This document shows, in pieces, positions 15,751-23,701 of a stretch of 34,146 nt of DNA. The DNA is from Deltaproteobacteria bacterium. Lineage in GTDB: Bacteria > Myxococcota_A > Polyangia > HGW-17 > JAJRWW01. How positions within the stretch are numbered: the stretch's first letter is position 1; every line of letters begins with the position of its first letter. Where the stretch lies: assembly GCA_029938605.1 (NCBI GenBank), contig JAOZUO010000086.1, forward strand, positions 1 through 34,146. Direction: 5' to 3'. A program made the translations under genes and the position numbers. The notes beneath the pieces are model-generated. The model was not told the origin of the DNA. It ran no database searches and was given only the letters and a program-made list of their open reading frames with translations.

Positions 15751-18048
15751 ATGCTCGAACGCGTTCTCACCCGCATGACCACCTGGCTCTTGCACCACCG
15801 GATTTTGGTGATCATCGTCTGGCTGCTTCCTCTGCCGGTGCTGATCTACGGCTACCTGAACGTTAACTCCGTCCTCAAGAGTATCGTCGGGTCGAACGAT
15901 AAGGCGCAGTCCACCATCGTCAGCAACAAGCTGGCGGAGGACTTCTCCCGGCAGACGCAGTTCCTGGCTCTGGTCAGTTTTCATCACGACACAGAGACAG
16001 CGGATGACACGCGGTTCAACGCATCGACAGAAAAGGTCCACGCAGCCATCGCCTCGATGAAGTGCGTGAAGAAAGTCACGGCCTATCCAGAGCTTCCAAT
16101 CCGGTCGCTCCTGATCTCCAAGTCCGGACACACGCAGTTCTCGATCATCGAGATCGGTGTACCGGTCAATGAGTACACCCAAGCCGAAAAGTGTGTGGCC
16201 GCCATGCGAAAGCGCATCGCGGACCTGAAGCGGAGCTTGCCGTTACCGGATCAGGAGGTGTTGATCACCGGTACGCCCGCCGTGAACCTGGATATCGGTG
16301 ACATTGTCATGCGAGACACCCGCAAGGCTGAGGGCACCGTCATCCTGGTCGCCCTTATACTGCTGATCTGGATGTTCCGCAGCGTTGCGGGAGCCTTCTT
16401 GCCGCTCATCACGGCGAGCCTCGCCGTGATGAGCACCCTGACGGTGGTCTATTTCCTGGGCCAGGCGTACCGGATATCCATTTACGTCTCGACCGTTTCG
16501 ACCATGACCGGTCTGGCTTTGGGCCTGGACTATGCGCTGCTTTATGTGACCCGATTCAAGGAGGAGCTGGCCAATGGCCGGGAGACAACCGAAGCGCTGG
16601 TGCTCACCTCCGGTACGGCGGGCAAGGCCATCGGGGGTTCGGGGATCCTGGTGATGTTCGGCTTCGCCGGGCTGTTCCTGCCCGATCTCGTGTTTCCCCG
16701 CTCGGTGGCGCTGGCCGGCGTGCTGAGCGTCTTCTTCACGCTGGTTTGGACACTCACCTTCATGCCCGTGCTGCTGAGCCTGCTCGGGCGCGCCATCCAT
16801 TGGCCCCGGTGGCGTTGGATCACCAACAGTCACGGCGCCGTGGACCGGTTCTGGGGCCGTTGGGGACGGTTGGTGCTTCGCCGACCGGTAGTGCCAGTGG
16901 TGCTGGTGATTACCATCGTCGCGACCTGCGCGCCCCACGTCTTCGATCTCAAGGTCAAAAATCCCCGGCATGAGATCATCCCGACCTCAGTGGAGGCGCG
17001 GCGTGGCGTGGATCGGATCATCGAGGTGTCGGGGGTGGGACAGATCTACCCGATCACCGTCGTGGTGGAGATCCAGGACGGCGGCACATGGAAGGATAAG
17101 AAGCGTCAGGCCAAGCTAATCAAGGTCCTTAAGGAGGTGCGAACTTGGCCCAACGTGGCCAAGATTCAGAGCGCGGACCTGCTCATGGACTATTCGTTCA
17201 CGATCATGGGCAAACGTATCGGCTTCGACTTCGGGGAGGGGTTCGCCCGGAAGTTCATCAGCGACAACTACCGGGCCGTCAGTATCGACATCCAAGCCAA
17301 AGACGTGGACGACAAAAAACTGGGGGATCTGGTGGTGCTGCTACGCAAAGAGTTCCCCAAGTCCTTCGCCGACGATCCGGGAATCAAGACATGGATCGGC
17401 GGCCGCCCGGCCATGTCCTGGGAGACCCTCACCATGCTCGTGGGCAGTCTTGCCACCATGGTCCCCATCGTGATGGTGGCCGCGTTCCTGGCCATGGCAT
17501 TGCTGTTCAGATCGCTGCTCATTCCGTTCAAGGCCATCGTGATGAATATCATCTCATTGTCGACCACCTTCGGCATCCTGGTGGTGGTGTTTCAGTACGG
17601 CTATGGCCTCGAGCTCCTGGGGTACCACGGCCCACCCCCGGGCGCGCTCAGCCTGGCCACCCCCATCGTGATGTTCTGCGTGCTCTTCGGCGTCTCCATG
17701 GACTACGAGATCTTCCTCGTTTCACGTATCCAGGAACGCTGGAAAGAAACAAAGTTCGCGGGGATGACGACCGCGGACGAGACACGGTTGACCAACGAAG
17801 CGATTCTCGAAGGGATCTCCCGCACCGGAGGCATCATCACCAACGCGGCCTTCCTGATGGTCATCACCTTTGCGGCGTTCGTTTATGGGTCCCTGCTGCC
17901 AATGAAGGAGATGGGCTTTGCCTTGGCCTTGGCGGTTGCTCTGGACGCAACCCTGGTGCGAATGATGCTCGTGCCTGCGGTTCTGAGACTGGCCGGGCGC
18001 TGGAACTGGTGGTGGCCCGGACGAAATGAACCCACCGAAAAAACCTGA
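15751..18048 (+). CDS. MmpL-type RND lipid exporter
   Basis: A 765-residue RND protein of the MmpL subfamily. Helix 1 (HHRILVIIVWLLPLPVLIY) is followed by a periplasmic domain, helices 2-6 and a second repeat. The Asp-Tyr proton-relay pairs of MmpL proteins are both present: GLALGLDYALLYVTRF (D260, Y261) and FGVSMDYEIFLVSRI (D651, Y652), almost the same positions as in mycobacterial MmpL3. Such proteins flip or export large envelope lipids across the inner membrane using the proton gradient. The ATG at 15751 has GAGG ten bases upstream; the frame is open further upstream, but that part overlaps the operator region and looks non-coding. Two palindromic operators lie in front of the gene, pointing to separate regulation from the RND-PgpA gene before it. 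Confidence 0.9.
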   Translation: MLERVLTRMTTWLLHHRILVIIVWLLPLPVLIYGYLNVNSVLKSIVGSNDKAQSTIVSNKLAEDFSRQTQFLALVSFHHDTETADDTRFNASTEKVHAAIASMKCVKKVTAYPELPIRSLLISKSGHTQFSIIEIGVPVNEYTQAEKCVAAMRKRIADLKRSLPLPDQEVLITGTPAVNLDIGDIVMRDTRKAEGTVILVALILLIWMFRSVAGAFLPLITASLAVMSTLTVVYFLGQAYRISIYVSTVSTMTGLALGLDYALLYVTRFKEELANGRETTEALVLTSGTAGKAIGGSGILVMFGFAGLFLPDLVFPRSVALAGVLSVFFTLVWTLTFMPVLLSLLGRAIHWPRWRWITNSHGAVDRFWGRWGRLVLRRPVVPVVLVITIVATCAPHVFDLKVKNPRHEIIPTSVEARRGVDRIIEVSGVGQIYPITVVVEIQDGGTWKDKKRQAKLIKVLKEVRTWPNVAKIQSADLLMDYSFTIMGKRIGFDFGEGFARKFISDNYRAVSIDIQAKDVDDKKLGDLVVLLRKEFPKSFADDPGIKTWIGGRPAMSWETLTMLVGSLATMVPIVMVAAFLAMALLFRSLLIPFKAIVMNIISLSTTFGILVVVFQYGYGLELLGYHGPPPGALSLATPIVMFCVLFGVSMDYEIFLVSRIQERWKETKFAGMTTADETRLTNEAILEGISRTGGIITNAAFLMVITFAAFVYGSLLPMKEMGFALALAVALDATLVRMMLVPAVLRLAGRWNWWWPGRNEPTEKT

Positions 18049-18166
18049 AGCGCCGGCTGAGCGAGCTCTGGCGCCGCAAGGTTGGCGTTTTCTCACGGTC
18101 ATCGCCGTGGCCGGCTACCAGGTACTGAGGCAAAGCGCCACTCATCGCTCAGAGAGATCCGGATGA
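18026..18166 (+). CDS. Possible small overlapping open frame
   Basis: A 46-codon frame starts within the last 23 bases of the MmpL gene in a different frame and ends at 18166. It encodes a Pro/Lys/Glu-rich start and a mildly hydrophobic segment (FLTVIAVAGYQVL). The overlap would allow coupled translation, but there is no distinct ribosome-binding site and no known family. It may be chance. Confidence 0.2.
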   Translation: MNPPKKPEAPAERALAPQGWRFLTVIAVAGYQVLRQSATHRSERSG

Positions 18167-18277
18167 TGGCCGGTCGACTCCAGCAAGCAGAGCCGTAAAT
18201 CCGCGAGATCCCGCCTGCAATGGGGTGGTAGAGCGCATCGAGCGCATTACCTGTCGACTGGTGTAGGCGCGATGGGG

Positions 18278-18943
18278 TTACGGCGTCGACTTCACTGAGC
18301 GACCATCCCGGCCGTGATGACTGTCTGCCGGCCGAAGCACACGCTTAATCTGGTCACAGAGCATGCGACCTGCGCGGCTGAGGTCCTCGCTGGTGAGCTC
18401 GTCCAAGCGCTCCGCGATCCAGTGACCAACGGTCCTGTCCAGCACGAACACGAGCTCCACCAGCAAGGACAAGGGTAGGTCACCGCGCACCGCCCCCACT
18501 TGCTGACCGTCACGAAGAAAGCGCTCTATCCGCTCTCGCGACTTCTTGCAGACCTCTTTGACGGCCACGTCCGTCACACCGGAGTATTCGAATTCATGCG
18601 TTGCTCGCATGAGCGCGACGTAGGTTGGATTCTCACGCCCATATCGAATGATGCAGTCGATGTGCCCATGGACCGACCTCCAGAATGCTGCGGCCGACAC
18701 CTCCGGTGGTGGTGGCGGGAGGTCCTTTTCCAACTGGTCGAAGACATCCGTGACAACAGTAGTGAACAGGTCGGCCTTGTCATCGAAGTAATAGTACATC
18801 GCGCCCTTGCTGACGCCGGCCCTCTCGATGATCCTGTTGTACGAAGCTCCCTCGAAACCGTGAGTCGCGAACTCCTCGGCGGCGGCGCTGAAGATCGCAG
18901 CACGCTTGTCGGGATCGAGACGAAACAAACGGGGACTGGGCAT
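18278..18943 (-). CDS. TetR/AcrR-family regulator closing the inositol-lipid series
   Basis: A 221-residue TetR protein: RLDPDKRAAIFSAAAEEFA and HGFEGASYNRIIERAGVSKG, then AMYYYFDDKADLF give the helix-turn-helix at about residues 12-58; the rest is an all-helical ligand domain with a Pro-rich run (PPPPPEV) at about 76-82. The ATG has a good AGGAG ribosome-binding site. It starts 16 bases after the SRPBCC gene and is probably the last gene of the long minus-strand series, so the operon may carry its own regulator. It converges on the MmpL gene. Confidence 0.9.
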   Translation of the reverse strand: MPSPRLFRLDPDKRAAIFSAAAEEFATHGFEGASYNRIIERAGVSKGAMYYYFDDKADLFTTVVTDVFDQLEKDLPPPPPEVSAAAFWRSVHGHIDCIIRYGRENPTYVALMRATHEFEYSGVTDVAVKEVCKKSRERIERFLRDGQQVGAVRGDLPLSLLVELVFVLDRTVGHWIAERLDELTSEDLSRAGRMLCDQIKRVLRPADSHHGRDGRSVKSTP

Positions 18944-18959
18944 GGGACGCTCCTGGTTT

Positions 18960-19661
18960 TCAACGAGCTGGTGCTGCTGTTCGGCTCTCGCCGAAACCGC
19001 GCCGGCGCTTGGTGAAGTACCGCTGGATGTCGTCCGCCATATTGCGCGCGGACCGCCGGTTGCGCTTGCGCTCGAAGCTCCGGGGAAGCAGGGGCGAAAT
19101 CTTCAAGAAGTAGGCGTACGCGACCTTGCACCACCCCGGATGCCCAGGCAAGGGCTCCAATCGGACATATCCGGCTGCGGCCTGAAAGCTGCCGTCGAGC
19201 ATCTTCCAGTGACTGCGGTAGCGTTTCGGTTCGTACCAGGTTTTGTGCTTGAGGAACATGCCCTTTGCGTGCGTGAGCTGCATCAGGTTGATCTCCCAAC
19301 CAGGACCTTTCTCAAGGGTTCTGCACGACGCCACACCTTTCAGGGCTTTGGCCAGCTCGCCGCACCTGCTGAGCGAGCGCCACGCCTCTTGCATCGGTAC
19401 ATCCAGCTGAAAGTGGGCCACCCAGCCCGGAATGCCTCCATCGCTACGAGCAGGCACGAGCCGAATGCCCCCCAGCTCGGGCCGACGCGACCTCACAGTC
19501 ATGACACGCTGCTCGTAGAACAGGTTCTCGATCCAATGATATCCGTAGAACAGCAACGCTGCAGCCACTGCCATACCCAGCAGGGATAGCATCAGCCAGC
19601 TCAGGCGGCGCCCCCACCGTGCCGCGAATGGGCTTCGCGATGCTCGGTTCACCAGCTTCAT
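18960..19661 (-). CDS. Membrane-anchored SRPBCC/START-like protein
   Basis: A 233-residue protein with a single N-terminal membrane helix (LSWLMLSLLGMAVAAALLFYG). A soluble part of about 170 residues on the far side follows. This part has the outline of a SRPBCC (START/polyketide-cyclase-like) fold: FQLDVPMQEAWRSLSRCGEL, then KGVASCRTLEKGPG, HKTWYEPKRYRSHWKMLDG and YVRLEPLPGHPGWCKVAYAY, with a Lys/Arg-rich tail. Such folds bind hydrophobic ligands in a central cavity. The assignment is from pattern and is less certain than the enzymes nearby. The start overlaps the stop of the RND gene by four bases (ATGA), so it is likely to work with that exporter, perhaps as a periplasmic lipid carrier (inference). 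Confidence 0.65.
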   Translation of the reverse strand: MKLVNRASRSPFAARWGRRLSWLMLSLLGMAVAAALLFYGYHWIENLFYEQRVMTVRSRRPELGGIRLVPARSDGGIPGWVAHFQLDVPMQEAWRSLSRCGELAKALKGVASCRTLEKGPGWEINLMQLTHAKGMFLKHKTWYEPKRYRSHWKMLDGSFQAAAGYVRLEPLPGHPGWCKVAYAYFLKISPLLPRSFERKRNRRSARNMADDIQRYFTKRRRGFGESRTAAPAR

Positions 19662-22591
19662 CTCCAGACGCCCGTGCCCCTCTCGAGGACAGCCAGCAGA
19701 CTGCCGGTGACCAGCCCAGTTGCCATGCTCGAGCCGAGCAAGGCCAGCGCTCTCCAGAACGGCCGCACACGGCCGGCTCTCATTCTAAGGGCCCAGCGGT
19801 TGGCCTGATGGTGATGGAGCGCTAGAAACAACGCACCGGCGGCAAGCACCCAGCCCGGCTTGAAGGGGATCCAGGCGAGCGCGACCAGGAACCCGCAGAA
19901 GACGTCGACCACCAGTCCCTTAAACGGCTCGCTGCCCGAGGCCCGGTCGAGAAATCGCCACGCAGCCAAGAGCCCGAGCGCCGCGACGGCGGCGACTACG
20001 ATGAGCCGGAATGGTGTCGTAAGCAGTCCGATCGACCAGGCCGCAGGCAACGCGATGAACGCGGCAACTGCTGCCGGCGCCACCGGGCTGTATCCGGCCG
20101 CACCCACCGTGGCGATGGCGTCGACCAGCCACCACATGCGCCCCCGGTCGACCGCCGTGGCGCCGTGACCCCGGCGCAGCACGGTGGGCAAGGCCAGGGC
20201 GGCTGGCAGCAGCACGACGGTGGCGAGCAAGTTGCAGCAAAGACCGATCAACACGAGACGGGCCATGGACTGCAGGCCCGGGTGATGTGCCAGCATCAGC
20301 GCTCCGAAGCCAAGACCGGTGGTCAGAATTGCCCCTGAGATCGCTCGCCCCGTCTCCGCCACCACCTTGGGGAGCGTCGCGGCCGACGTTCCACGGATGA
20401 CCATGTGCACGCCTCCATCGACCGCGAGGCCAAAGAGGACCGGCATCATCACGACGTTCAGGTAGTTGAATTTTGTGTCGGTCAGAGGCATGAGACCGAC
20501 GGTAACCAGGAGGGTGACGCCCGCCGGGAGGAGACACAATACGGCGCGACGCACACCGCCGAGCAAGATCCAGATCGCGAGGAAGACAAAAGCGACCGTG
20601 ATGACCATCACACGGGGTGATTCCCGGAACACCATATCCAGGACATCCGCGAGCACCATTCCGGAGCCCGCCGCAGACACCGAGCGCCCGTTTCCGAGCG
20701 GGATGTCCCGCAGCTCCCTTGCCAGCCGGCGCAGCTCTACACCGTCGGAGAGGCGCACCTTGGAGTAAACCAGTACGAAGTGGGGCGAAAAGGCCACACC
20801 CGGCGCTTGGAAGCGACGCCTGATCTCGGCGGGCAGATCGGCGAGGGTGAAGGGGAGGATATCGCGATACCGCTTAAGCTGCTCGATCTGTTTCCGAGTG
20901 TCGCCCTTGAAATCGACGTCGTGAACCGATCTCAGCTGTCGCAGGATGTCGGCGATGATCTTCCGCTTGGTGCGTTGGTGCGTCGGGAGGAAATCCGCGG
21001 CCGTCACCGCATAGTCGATTCCAGAGCCAGACTTCTTCTTACGTACGTTCAGCGCAGCTACGACCTGCCTGGAGTCCTTGTCGCTCTCGGTGAGCACTAC
21101 CAGCGGTGCCTGGGAACGCCCTAGAATATGATCGACCGTTCGATCGACCCGCACAGACGGGAGATCCCGCCTATTGAGTTTGGAGAAGTTGTACTCGAAC
21201 CGCGCCTGCCCGATCTGGCTGATAACCGCGATCGTACAAACCACCCCTAGCCAGAAGGTGACCGGTGACCACTTGATCACTCCTCGTGCGAGCCACGAGC
21301 TCGCCTCGCCTCCTCCTGACGAAAGTCGCCATCGGAGTCGGGACGCCACTCCGATGAGCGCCGGAAGGCACAACAGGTAGGCCAGGACAATCAACGCAGT
21401 CCCAGCCGCTGCGATTTTGCCAAACTCGTTGAAGCCGCGGAACTCAGTAACGCTCAGCCCAATGAAAGCGACGGTGGTGGTGAGAGCGGCAATGAGCACG
21501 GCCCGCCCTGTACGCCCGAAGGCCATGCGGACCCTCTCCTGGGGCCCTATGCCTTGGCCTTGCTCCTCTTGGACTCGAGATAGCAAATGAATTCCATGAT
21601 CCACACCCAGCCCGAGTAAGATCACACCGAAGAAGGCGCTGAGCAGGTTCAGCTTGTCGACCAGCACTGCCGCAACGCCGAAGGTCCAGACGAGCCCCAC
21701 CAGCAGTGGAACGAAGACCAACACTACAGCCCCCACCCGTCGGAAGTGCACCGCGAGATAGAGCAGCATCAACGCCAGAGCCACCACCGAGGTGATGCCC
21801 AGGTCGGAATTGATCGCCGCCTGATGCTCCACCTGCTTGGTATATCGGCCGCAGAGCTGTACCTTGAGTGAAGGCGGATACCGCGAGTAGTCGAGCCCGT
21901 TCACGGTTCGTAGGACGTCCGCAACCACGCGCCGGGCGAAGTCGATTTGAGTTGAAATTCCGGCCGGCTTGACCAGGATCACCAGCTGCTTGCCCGGCTG
22001 GTCCAGATAGTAGCTCTCACTGCTTGCCGTCTCGGCGCGCCAGTGGTTCTTATTCCTTCTCTTGTACTTACGTTCGATGTGGCTGAAATCGATTGAAGGT
22101 GCGGGGATCTCCTCCAGATCGACGTACAACGGGTTGGCGTGAATCTTCTCCCACTTGACCCGCTTGCTGATGATCTGATGGATCTCCTTGAGGTCGTCGA
22201 CATCGATGTAATAGAGCGCCCGGTCCTTGAAGAACTGGACGGGGCGCCGGTACTCCACATAGCGGACCGTGGGGAGCGTCTCCAGTCTTTGGGCCAGCTC
22301 GGCCGCAAAGCGACGGAGCACGGCGGGCTCGGTACCGCTCACGTGCACCGTGACGTATCCCACTCCTCCGAACCGATCCTTGAGCCGTTCAACGTTCCGA
22401 ACGCTCTCGAAGGACCTCGGCAGCATGTTCGCCAGGTTGGCGTCCACGCGGAGATCTCGGGCAGACAAAACGCCGAGGACAGTGAGCACGCCAGCGATGG
22501 TCAGCGCGAGCCACGGCCGTCGGAAGCTGAGCTCGGCAGCGCCGCCGAGGCCGGACTCGATCAGCCGGGAAATCCTCGCTCTGCGTTTCAA
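19658..22591 (-). CDS. Lipid-type RND exporter with degenerate C-terminal PgpA domain
   Basis: A 977-residue paralogue of the RND-PgpA protein at 12215, colinear along its whole length: ANLANMLPRSFESVRN, YRRPVQFFKDRALYY, NPLYVDLEE, GLGVDHGIHLLSRVQ (D331) and LAVDGGVHM (D725) all have counterparts there. Residues 819-977 align with the PgpA domain, but its key positions are gone: GTVG reads AAVA, the Asp-Glu pair reads VDVFCG with Glu lost, FRLFDIWKP reads LALHHHQANRW, and the final Asp-Asp is missing. The transmembrane pattern is kept. The exporter part is therefore probably active while the phosphatase part is probably dead or binding-only. It starts at a TTG behind a strong GAGAGGAGGA ribosome-binding site, 44 bases after the radical SAM gene. 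Confidence 0.9.
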   Translation of the reverse strand: MKRRARISRLIESGLGGAAELSFRRPWLALTIAGVLTVLGVLSARDLRVDANLANMLPRSFESVRNVERLKDRFGGVGYVTVHVSGTEPAVLRRFAAELAQRLETLPTVRYVEYRRPVQFFKDRALYYIDVDDLKEIHQIISKRVKWEKIHANPLYVDLEEIPAPSIDFSHIERKYKRRNKNHWRAETASSESYYLDQPGKQLVILVKPAGISTQIDFARRVVADVLRTVNGLDYSRYPPSLKVQLCGRYTKQVEHQAAINSDLGITSVVALALMLLYLAVHFRRVGAVVLVFVPLLVGLVWTFGVAAVLVDKLNLLSAFFGVILLGLGVDHGIHLLSRVQEEQGQGIGPQERVRMAFGRTGRAVLIAALTTTVAFIGLSVTEFRGFNEFGKIAAAGTALIVLAYLLCLPALIGVASRLRWRLSSGGGEASSWLARGVIKWSPVTFWLGVVCTIAVISQIGQARFEYNFSKLNRRDLPSVRVDRTVDHILGRSQAPLVVLTESDKDSRQVVAALNVRKKKSGSGIDYAVTAADFLPTHQRTKRKIIADILRQLRSVHDVDFKGDTRKQIEQLKRYRDILPFTLADLPAEIRRRFQAPGVAFSPHFVLVYSKVRLSDGVELRRLARELRDIPLGNGRSVSAAGSGMVLADVLDMVFRESPRVMVITVAFVFLAIWILLGGVRRAVLCLLPAGVTLLVTVGLMPLTDTKFNYLNVVMMPVLFGLAVDGGVHMVIRGTSAATLPKVVAETGRAISGAILTTGLGFGALMLAHHPGLQSMARLVLIGLCCNLLATVVLLPAALALPTVLRRGHGATAVDRGRMWWLVDAIATVGAAGYSPVAPAAVAAFIALPAAWSIGLLTTPFRLIVVAAVAALGLLAAWRFLDRASGSEPFKGLVVDVFCGFLVALAWIPFKPGWVLAAGALFLALHHHQANRWALRMRAGRVRPFWRALALLGSSMATGLVTGSLLAVLERGTGVWR

Positions 22592-22635
22592 CCGCCGTCC
22601 TCCTCTCAGCTAGCGGGAAAGTCTGGTCCTTGGAC

Positions 22636-23655
22636 CTACAGGTTGCGTATAGCGTCGGTCAGCAGCACGTCCCAAGACTTCTCCGTGTTGGCCCGGATGC
22701 TGGTGGTGCAAGCTTCGCAAGTGTTTGACGCGAGGAAGTGTTCGACGATCTCCCGCCGACTCTTGTAGCTCCTGATCTGCAGACCGCATGGAGACAGCGT
22801 GCCGTCCGGGTTTACTACCAAGAACCGGTCCCCGGCGCGGCAACCGGGCATCCGCTCTTTTTCGAAGAACCAGACCATCCGCTGGAAGACGTACTCCGAG
22901 GTGAAGATCGTGCCATACCTACGCTTGAAGTCCAGGAGCTGCCTGATGACGTTTCTGAGCTCGCTAAGCTCCTCCTTCGGGACCATCCAACTTTTGTCGC
23001 CCGTCCTGAGCCAGGTGTAGGTCGAGAAGCTGATCTTCACTCCGTGCTTGCGAGCAAACTCCGCCAGCAAGATGAGATCATGGTAGTTCTGACGCTGCAC
23101 AACGCAGGCGAGCGTGATCCCCTTGCGCTGCTCATCCTTGATGTCCAGGAGTAAGCGCTCTATCTTTCGGAATAGGCCGGGGATGCTTCGGAACACGTCA
23201 TGGCGCTCATCGGGAAAGTCCAGAGAAACCGAGAACTCATCCACTCCCGCACCCTTGAGTGCGTAATACGTCTCCTTTTTGAGCAACGCTGCATTGGTAG
23301 TTAGAACGACAATGGGTGTGGAGCCGGGACGGCGGATCTCCTTCACGATCTGCAGGATGTCGGGTCGTAGCAGCGGCTCACCACCTGAGATCTGGGCCAC
23401 CAACGGGTCGAGCTCCCGACAGCGCTCTCCGAAACGCGCCGGTGGTGCCGGAGGGCAGGTCTCCTGGTCGGAGCCAAGGTGGCAGTGCTCACACCGGGCG
23501 TTGCACCGATAGGTGACCTCGAACGAGACGCATAGAGGTTTCTTCAATATGTAGTTCCGGAGACCGTGACGGGCGATCCGAAAGTTGCGAAGCGCTTCGC
23601 TCGCAGTTTTCTGACCTACATCGAGCGCACCGAGGATACGAAGCATGTTGCTCAT
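22636..23655 (-). CDS. Radical SAM protein with C-terminal cysteine cluster (SPASM/Twitch-like)
   Basis: A protein of about 339 residues. The CNARCEHC motif (C-x3-C-x2-C at about residues 51, 55 and 58) binds the 4Fe-4S cluster that cleaves S-adenosylmethionine; QISGGEPLLRPD is the GGE motif. The C-terminal part has GCRAG, SPCG and TCEAC, cysteines fit for an auxiliary cluster of the SPASM/Twitch type. Start: an ATG at 23655 with GGAAGG ten bases upstream is preferred over an upstream TTG at 23685. The substrate is unknown. In this setting it could modify the inositol lipid head group or chain, but SPASM proteins mostly act on peptides. It is not a close match to the HpnH hopanoid enzyme. Confidence 0.85.
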   Translation of the reverse strand: MSNMLRILGALDVGQKTASEALRNFRIARHGLRNYILKKPLCVSFEVTYRCNARCEHCHLGSDQETCPPAPPARFGERCRELDPLVAQISGGEPLLRPDILQIVKEIRRPGSTPIVVLTTNAALLKKETYYALKGAGVDEFSVSLDFPDERHDVFRSIPGLFRKIERLLLDIKDEQRKGITLACVVQRQNYHDLILLAEFARKHGVKISFSTYTWLRTGDKSWMVPKEELSELRNVIRQLLDFKRRYGTIFTSEYVFQRMVWFFEKERMPGCRAGDRFLVVNPDGTLSPCGLQIRSYKSRREIVEHFLASNTCEACTTSIRANTEKSWDVLLTDAIRNL

Positions 23656-23701
23656 GGTTTCAAAACCTTCCATCAAGCGGGCCAATTATGATCATTGATG
23701 C

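Noticed and set aside
12215-22591. Interpretation of the RND proteins as hopanoid transporters (HpnN) of a hopanoid cluster
   Set aside because: The exporters resemble HpnN in outline, but no squalene-hopene cyclase or other hopanoid gene is present, while inositol-phosphate genes and PgpA domains are.
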